Source: JBFMFH01 sp964481395 | GTDB lineage: Bacteria; Acidobacteriota; Vicinamibacteria; Vicinamibacterales; JAKQTR01 | Length of the DNA stretch: 64,000 nt | Reading direction: 5' to 3' | NCBI GenBank assembly: GCA_964481395.1 | Contig: CAYZYG010000009.1 | Location: 1-64,000, forward strand | Part shown: piece after piece, positions 59,991 to 64,000 of the stretch | How positions within the stretch are numbered: the first letter of the stretch is position 1 | How the letters are laid out: every line of letters starts with the position of its first letter | Notes under the pieces: model-generated | What the model was told of the DNA's origin: nothing | Seen by the model: the letters and a program-made list of their open reading frames with translations, nothing else | The model's database searches: none | Position numbers and translations under genes: made by a program

Positions 59991-60418
59991 TGTTCCTCGT
60001 CGATGCGAACGTGCTCAGTGAGGCCACGAAGCCTCAGCCGGACCGAAAGGTCGTCGACTGGCTGCGCGCGAACGAAGCGACGATCGTCGTGGACGCCATC
60101 GTGCTCGGAGAACTGCGGGCCGGCGTCCTCACACGGCCGGCCGGACGCAAGCGCGAGCAACTCGAGCGCTGGTTTGCCGTACTGGTTGAGACCGTCGAGT
60201 GCGTTCCCTGGGACGCTCGGGTCGGCCTGCGATGGGCCGGACTGATTGCCGATCTCAGACGGCGCGGGCGCACGCTGCCGCTCCTCGACAGTATGATTGC
60301 CGCGACCGCGTTGGAGCACGAGTTCACTGTGGTGACCCGCAACGTCCGTGACTTCCGTCGGGCGGGCGTGAAGGTTCTGGATCCGTTCGCGTCACAGCCG
60401 AAATCACGGCCGGAGTGA
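59990..60418 (+). CDS. PIN-domain toxin (VapC family)
   Basis: 142 residues. PIN ribonuclease with ligands Asp in FLVDANVLSEATKP, Glu in VLGELRAGVL, Asp in LLDSMIAATA and Asp in TRNVRDFRRAG. It resembles the PIN toxin at 33981-34394 in layout, but with an AbrB partner. The final 40 bp contain AATCAC…GTGATT and repeated CCGAAATCA boxes that run into the spacer. Confidence 0.9.
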   Translation: MFLVDANVLSEATKPQPDRKVVDWLRANEATIVVDAIVLGELRAGVLTRPAGRKREQLERWFAVLVETVECVPWDARVGLRWAGLIADLRRRGRTLPLLDSMIAATALEHEFTVVTRNVRDFRRAGVKVLDPFASQPKSRPE

Positions 60419-60488
60419 TTCCGGCCGAAGACCGAAATCATCCACCGAAATCAGTCCGGGAGTGTCCGGGAGTGATTGCGCGAACCGC

Positions 60489-61544
60489 ATGCCTGTTGCC
60501 ATCACCCGTGGCGTGAGCGCGTCGCTGGCCTCGTGCGAGCTGACGCACCTGGCGCGGGCGCCGATTGACCTGAACCTGGCTTGCGCCCAGCACGCGGCGT
60601 ACGAGGCGGCGCTCGAGCGCGCGGGCTGCCGGGTCGTCTGCCTGCCGCCGCTGGACGACTGTCCGGATGCGGTGTTCGTCGAGGACGTCGCGGTGGTGCT
60701 CGACGAGATCGCCATCGTCACGAGGCCTGGTGCGGAGTCCAGGCGGGGCGAGGTCGAATCCGTTGCGCGGGCGCTCGGGGGCTACCGCAGCGTCAGGCGC
60801 ATCGAGCCGCCGGGCACGCTCGACGGCGGGGACGTGCTGAGGCTCGGCCGGCGAATCTACGTCGGCTTGTCCGGGCGCAGCAACCAGAGCGGGATCGAGC
60901 AACTCGGGGCGATGCTGGCCCCGCACGGCTACGAGGTCACGGCCGTGCCCGTGACCGGCTGCCTGCACCTGAAGTCGGCGGTGACGGAAGTTGCCCTGGG
61001 CGTGATCCTCGTCAATCCCGAGTGGGTGAACGCGGCTACGTTCGTCGATGTGGAGGTGATCGAGGTCGATCCCGCCGAGCCTTACGCGGCGAACGGGCTG
61101 TTCATCGCCTCGCCGCCGGCTGCGCCCGCGCCCGCCGAGCCACCAGCGTTATCTGCGAACCTCCCCCGGGTCGTCATTCCGGGGCCGGATCCCTCGGCCT
61201 GTCCGTTGGGGGCCGAGGGGCGGGCGGCACCAGGAATCCGGCCCTGGATTCCCACTTCCGCGGGAATGACGCCAGGAACTCCCAGGGCCTGTCCCAGCGC
61301 GTCCTGGCCCACGCGCTGGGACGAGGCAGCACCGAGTCCCGAATCCCGATTCCCGACTCCCGACGAGAGTCACCTCTGCGTCCGTCTCCCGCCGTCCCAC
61401 TCGACGCTCATCTACCCCGCATCGTTTCCCCGCACGCGCGCCCGGCTGGAAGCTCACGGCATTCGACTTGAGATCGTCGACGTCTCGGAGCTGCAGAAGG
61501 CCGAAGGCGCGGTGACCTGCTGCAGCCTGGTGTTTCGCGACTAA
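60489..61544 (+). CDS. Dimethylargininase/arginine deiminase-family protein with an in-frame repeat insertion
   Basis: 351 residues, while bacterial DDAH enzymes have about 255. DDAH hydrolyses Nω-methylated arginine to citrulline. Residues 1-206 are a normal DDAH body (CPDAVFVEDVAVVLDE, PPGTLDGGDVLRLGRRIYVGLS, catalytic His in GCLHLKSAVTEV). Residues about 302-351 are its normal end (LIYPASFPRTRARLEAHGI, then VSELQKAEGAVTCCSLVF with the catalytic Cys). Between them about 95 residues are the translation of a dispersed palindrome (61173-61272) and a GANTCCC heptamer array (61334-61361). The frame is kept and no stop arises. The insert falls in the surface loop just before the last β-strand, so activity may survive. 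Start at 60489; an ATG at 60462 is also in frame. Confidence 0.87.
   Translation: MPVAITRGVSASLASCELTHLARAPIDLNLACAQHAAYEAALERAGCRVVCLPPLDDCPDAVFVEDVAVVLDEIAIVTRPGAESRRGEVESVARALGGYRSVRRIEPPGTLDGGDVLRLGRRIYVGLSGRSNQSGIEQLGAMLAPHGYEVTAVPVTGCLHLKSAVTEVALGVILVNPEWVNAATFVDVEVIEVDPAEPYAANGLFIASPPAAPAPAEPPALSANLPRVVIPGPDPSACPLGAEGRAAPGIRPWIPTSAGMTPGTPRACPSASWPTRWDEAAPSPESRFPTPDESHLCVRLPPSHSTLIYPASFPRTRARLEAHGIRLEIVDVSELQKAEGAVTCCSLVFRD
61173..61272. repeat. Dispersed palindromic repeat, copy 2, inside the dimethylargininase gene
   Basis: 100 bp with the ends CGTCATTCCGG and CGGGAATGACG. The inner part CAGGAATCCGGCCCTGGATT and CTTCCGCGGGAATGACG matches copy 1 (24966-25033) almost base for base. The left arm is longer, with its own stem GGCCGA…TCGGCC type. 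It lies in frame in the host gene. Confidence 0.9.
61334..61361 (-). repeat. Heptamer array (GAGTCCC GAATCCC GATTCCC GACTCCC) inside the dimethylargininase gene
   Basis: Four perfect GANTCCC units, 62 bp after palindrome copy 2. The heptamer period is not a multiple of three, yet the open frame passes through. Confidence 0.92.
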
Positions 61545-61551
61545 CCGTACA

Positions 61552-61648
61552 GACGAACGGCGGGTGCGGCCCGCTGCCGCACCCGCCGCCGTTCGTCCCG
61601 TCCGTTCGTCCCGTTCGTCCCGTTCGTCCCGTTCGTCCCGTCCGTCCG
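61552..61648. terminator. Large hairpin and 9-bp tandem repeats between converging genes
   Basis: GACGAACGGCGGGTGCGGC and its complement form a 19-bp stem with a 3-nt bulge (61552-61598), suited to stop transcription from both sides. It is followed by about five CGTTCGTCC 9-bp units (61590-61648), which may have grown from the hairpin's right arm. Confidence 0.75.
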
Positions 61649-61654
61649 GCTCGG

Positions 61655-64000
61655 CTACGGCGTGAAGCGGACGGCGTTGCTGAGGAGGCTCGGTCCAAAC
61701 AGGTAGACCTGGACATCGACCCACCCGCTGACATCGAGATCGGCCGGTATCTGAACGGTGTGGCGGATTCCGCCCGCGACACCGCCGACGTTTGCGGCCC
61801 AACCGGTGCTCGTCTTTGCATTCCCGGCGCCGCTCGCTGGCGTGAAGACGTACGTGGCCAAGTAGGCACTCGTCGACACGCCGTCAGCCTCGACCGTCAG
61901 CCAGGCTCCCGGGATCAGCGACGCCACTGGCGTGGTTGTGAACCCAGTGGCGCTGGTCGCTTGGAAGATGTGCTGGATGACCGGCGCGCTCGGCGTGTCG
62001 GACACGGTGATCGAGAAGGGGTTGGTCGTCGTCGTCTCTTCCGCGTTCCTCAGCGTGATTGTTGCGGCACCAGGCAGGAGGGCCTGGGGCAGCATGAAGA
62101 TCCACTTCGATGCCGTTGCGAGGTGCACCTCGACGGCGGGGTACTCCACCCCGCCTTGTGTGATCACCACCTGCTGCGCAATCGCGGGCGGGTAGGTTCC
62201 GGGCAGCAGGTCGCTGAACGGCAGGCCACTGCCCACAACGGTCACCGCCTGGGCAAATGCCTTCCCCGCAGGCTGGGGCGTTACCGACGTGATCGTCCCT
62301 CCAGACGCCGGCACTGGCGAGCACACCAGCGCCATGGAGTCGACAATAGAGCCGGCGCCCCCGACGACGCCGGTCACGGCCTCGCCAGCCGGGCAGTCGT
62401 AGGAGAACGCCGTGCCGTTCCAGGCCGCCGGCTGCGGGCCGAGCGGTGCCGGCGCAATGGGCCCACCGGCCAGGGCCTGGCACCGTGGCGCAATCGAGGT
62501 GACGAAGTCACCGGTGCTGGCCCATGCCGGGCGCCCGTAGGTTCCGTAGAAGCCCACCATCACCTCACCCGCCGGGCAGGCCGTGGAGTAGGTTGGCGGG
62601 CCCCAGCCCGGATTGGTTACACCCCCGAACTGGGACGGGTGGTTGCCGTCACTGCAGAGCAGGCCGGCGCTTCCTAGTGCGTCGGTGCCCTGGTTCACGA
62701 TGAACCCGTTTGCGAACACCCCCGCCGCGCAGTACCCTCCGTACGGGCCGCCCCCCTGTCCCCCGGCCGGCAGCGTCGATGCGATGGTGTGGGTCGCCGA
62801 CGCCGACCCGACGTAGCCCGGCTGCGTGACGGTTGCGACCACGGCGTAGGCGCCGATCGCGCTCGGCACGGTCAGGGTGCCATCGTAGGTGACGGAGTAC
62901 GCGACCGAGGGCGTCGTGATCACGTTGGCAGGCTTCGGCGAGCCGTCGTACACCGCCCCCGTTCCGGTAATCGACACACTCACCGGCGTCGCGCCTGCCG
63001 GCACCTGAAGGCAGTTCGAGAACTCCGTTGTGCCGCGTGAGTCTGTGGCCGACATCGTGATGAACGACCCCGGGGCCGCGCTGAAGAACGCGGTGCCGCT
63101 GGTGCCTCCCGAGAACGATCCGATGAACGTCTGTCCTTCGCCGCTGCCGCTCGGATCACAGGCCACATTCGAGAACAGCTCGAAGATGTAGGGGCCCGCC
63201 ACGGGCGAGGTGAAGGCGAAGTCGGCTTGCGTGGGTTGGATGTTGCTCAGGACGGGGGCACCGTTTGCCGCTCCCAGCGGTTCGTAGTCGATGCCGAGAC
63301 CGCCGTTGACGTAGATGGCGTTCGCGCTGACGGTGGTTCCAGTTGCACCCTGCCACACCACGACGCCCGGACCCGCATTGGCGGAAATCGTGTTCCCCGC
63401 CAGGATCCCGGACGCGCCCTCGCGGACGTCAACGCCGGCCCCGCCGTTGGGAATCGTGCCCGTGCCAGCCGCGTTGAGACCGATGTAGTTACCCGTGATC
63501 TGCGTGTTGGTGGCCCCCGCGTACGCGCCCTGACCGGTCAGCGCGATGCCCGCAGCGAGATTCCCTGAAATGACGTTGCGCTGCCCTGGCGCCGCCCCGC
63601 CAATCACGTTGTTCGGACCGACCTCGACGTGAATGCCGAACTTGACGTTGGGCAGGGCAGCGGTGCCGGCGGCGTTCGTGCCGATGAGATTGCCGAACAC
63701 CGAGTTGCCCGTGCCCCAGATCTTGACACCGTAGGCCGAATTGCCGGAGATGACGTTTCCCTCGCCGGCGGTGGTGTCTCCACCAATCTGAACACCCGAG
63801 ACGCCCGAGGCGATCATCACGGCGGCCAGGTCACCCCCGACGGGGCCGTTCGGCCGGGCCGCGGTTCCGGCGGGATCCGTGCCGATCCGGTTGCTCTTGA
63901 CGATCACGCCCGCGCCAGTACCTTGCACCAGCACGGCGTGCCCGCCGTTCCCCGAGATGACGTTGCCGCTGCCAGGCGCACCGATGGTCGTGCCGCCGGC
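61655..64000 (-). CDS. Large secreted right-handed β-helix protein, 3' part
   Basis: At least 780 residues; the frame is open to the window end, so the N-terminus is missing. The first 260 visible residues are β-helix coils with the repeat GG-x(n)-N-V-I-S-G-N and N-x-I-G-T/L-x-A-A-G-T (NRIGTDPAGTAARPNG, GNLIGTNAAGTAALPN, GNYIGLNAAGTGTIPN). Next come an Ig-like β domain (VACDPSGSGEGQTFIGSFSG), an MBG-type domain (SITGTGAVYDGSPKPANV), a jacalin/VMO-like region with paired cysteines (CPAGEVMVGFYGTYGRP, CPAGEAVTGVVGGAGS), and an IPT/TIG-like domain (ITSVTPQPAGKAFAQAVTVV). Such proteins are exported surface or adhesive proteins. No sorting signal is seen at the C-terminus (LFGPSLLSNAVRFTP). Confidence 0.85.
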   Translation of the reverse strand, partial: AGGTTIGAPGSGNVISGNGGHAVLVQGTGAGVIVKSNRIGTDPAGTAARPNGPVGGDLAAVMIASGVSGVQIGGDTTAGEGNVISGNSAYGVKIWGTGNSVFGNLIGTNAAGTAALPNVKFGIHVEVGPNNVIGGAAPGQRNVISGNLAAGIALTGQGAYAGATNTQITGNYIGLNAAGTGTIPNGGAGVDVREGASGILAGNTISANAGPGVVVWQGATGTTVSANAIYVNGGLGIDYEPLGAANGAPVLSNIQPTQADFAFTSPVAGPYIFELFSNVACDPSGSGEGQTFIGSFSGGTSGTAFFSAAPGSFITMSATDSRGTTEFSNCLQVPAGATPVSVSITGTGAVYDGSPKPANVITTPSVAYSVTYDGTLTVPSAIGAYAVVATVTQPGYVGSASATHTIASTLPAGGQGGGPYGGYCAAGVFANGFIVNQGTDALGSAGLLCSDGNHPSQFGGVTNPGWGPPTYSTACPAGEVMVGFYGTYGRPAWASTGDFVTSIAPRCQALAGGPIAPAPLGPQPAAWNGTAFSYDCPAGEAVTGVVGGAGSIVDSMALVCSPVPASGGTITSVTPQPAGKAFAQAVTVVGSGLPFSDLLPGTYPPAIAQQVVITQGGVEYPAVEVHLATASKWIFMLPQALLPGAATITLRNAEETTTTNPFSITVSDTPSAPVIQHIFQATSATGFTTTPVASLIPGAWLTVEADGVSTSAYLATYVFTPASGAGNAKTSTGWAANVGGVAGGIRHTVQIPADLDVSGWVDVQVYLFGPSLLSNAVRFTP

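Noticed and set aside
61590..61648. Short regular repeats that could suggest a CRISPR array
   Set aside because: The 9-bp units abut without spacers, and no cas gene is present.

Overview
The window is a high-GC bacterial chromosome segment. The gene repertoire fits Acidobacteriota, and Vicinamibacteria best: a tricorn-like S41 protease with a β-propeller, a DUF5916 outer-membrane protein, an active/inactive M16 peptidase pair, a Ser/Thr kinase joined to a TolB-like domain and TPRs, Asp-box propeller proteins and many lone accessory enzymes. This placement is inferred from gene content; there is no rRNA or other marker here. I found no tRNA, rRNA, CRISPR array, prophage or insertion sequence.

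Layout. 1-3.3 kb: 3' part of a CusA/CzcA heavy-metal RND pump, then a GH13 sucrose-phosphorylase-like enzyme. 3.3-6.4 kb: a ThiS/MoaD-like carrier and a tungsten aldehyde:ferredoxin oxidoreductase, then a tiny HTH-like protein. 6.4-11.4 kb: an uncharacterised GNAT-like protein, a CoA-binding protein coupled to a DASS transporter, and a class V aminotransferase that has lost its 5' end. 11.6-20.5 kb: the tricorn-like protease and a three-gene cluster (NTF2-like protein, stand-alone NRPS of the poly-amino-acid synthetase type, LysE exporter). 20.6-24.9 kb: TerB-like protein and a translationally coupled HEAT/HD-GYP pair. 25.1-29.1 kb: an arabinose-type operon (fucose-isomerase-like protein, AraB, AraD). 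29.3-37.2 kb: thioredoxin-HEAT protein, a probable selenoprotein, DUF1697 and DUF1579 proteins, a Phd/PIN toxin-antitoxin pair and a DUF3516 helicase. 37.3-49.1 kb: Asp-box propeller protein, sodium/solute symporter, DUF5916 protein, two M16 peptidases, glutamine-synthetase-like protein. 49.2-56.3 kb: M14 lipoprotein, two pseudopilin-like proteins, a membrane HTH sensor, an aspartoacylase-like enzyme. 56.4-64 kb: the TPR kinase, an AbrB/PIN toxin-antitoxin pair, a dimethylargininase interrupted in frame by repeat DNA, and a secreted β-helix protein cut by the window end.

Two things stand out. First, an in-frame TGA at 31131-31133 sits in a thioredoxin-type U-P-P-C motif and is followed by a hairpin whose apical loop, GGUCU, has the sequence and distance I recall for the E. 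coli fdhF SECIS; the two flanking reading frames are therefore best read as one 650-residue selenoprotein. Second, gene borders throughout are marked by a degenerate heptamer repeat family (GNAGACA, GGAGTCA and GGGANCC/GANTCCC versions), often joined to a GC-rich hairpin. About 16 loci occur in 64 kb. The family has extended the end of the RND pump gene, lies exactly at the truncation of the aminotransferase, and, with a dispersed palindrome, was inserted in frame into the dimethylargininase gene.
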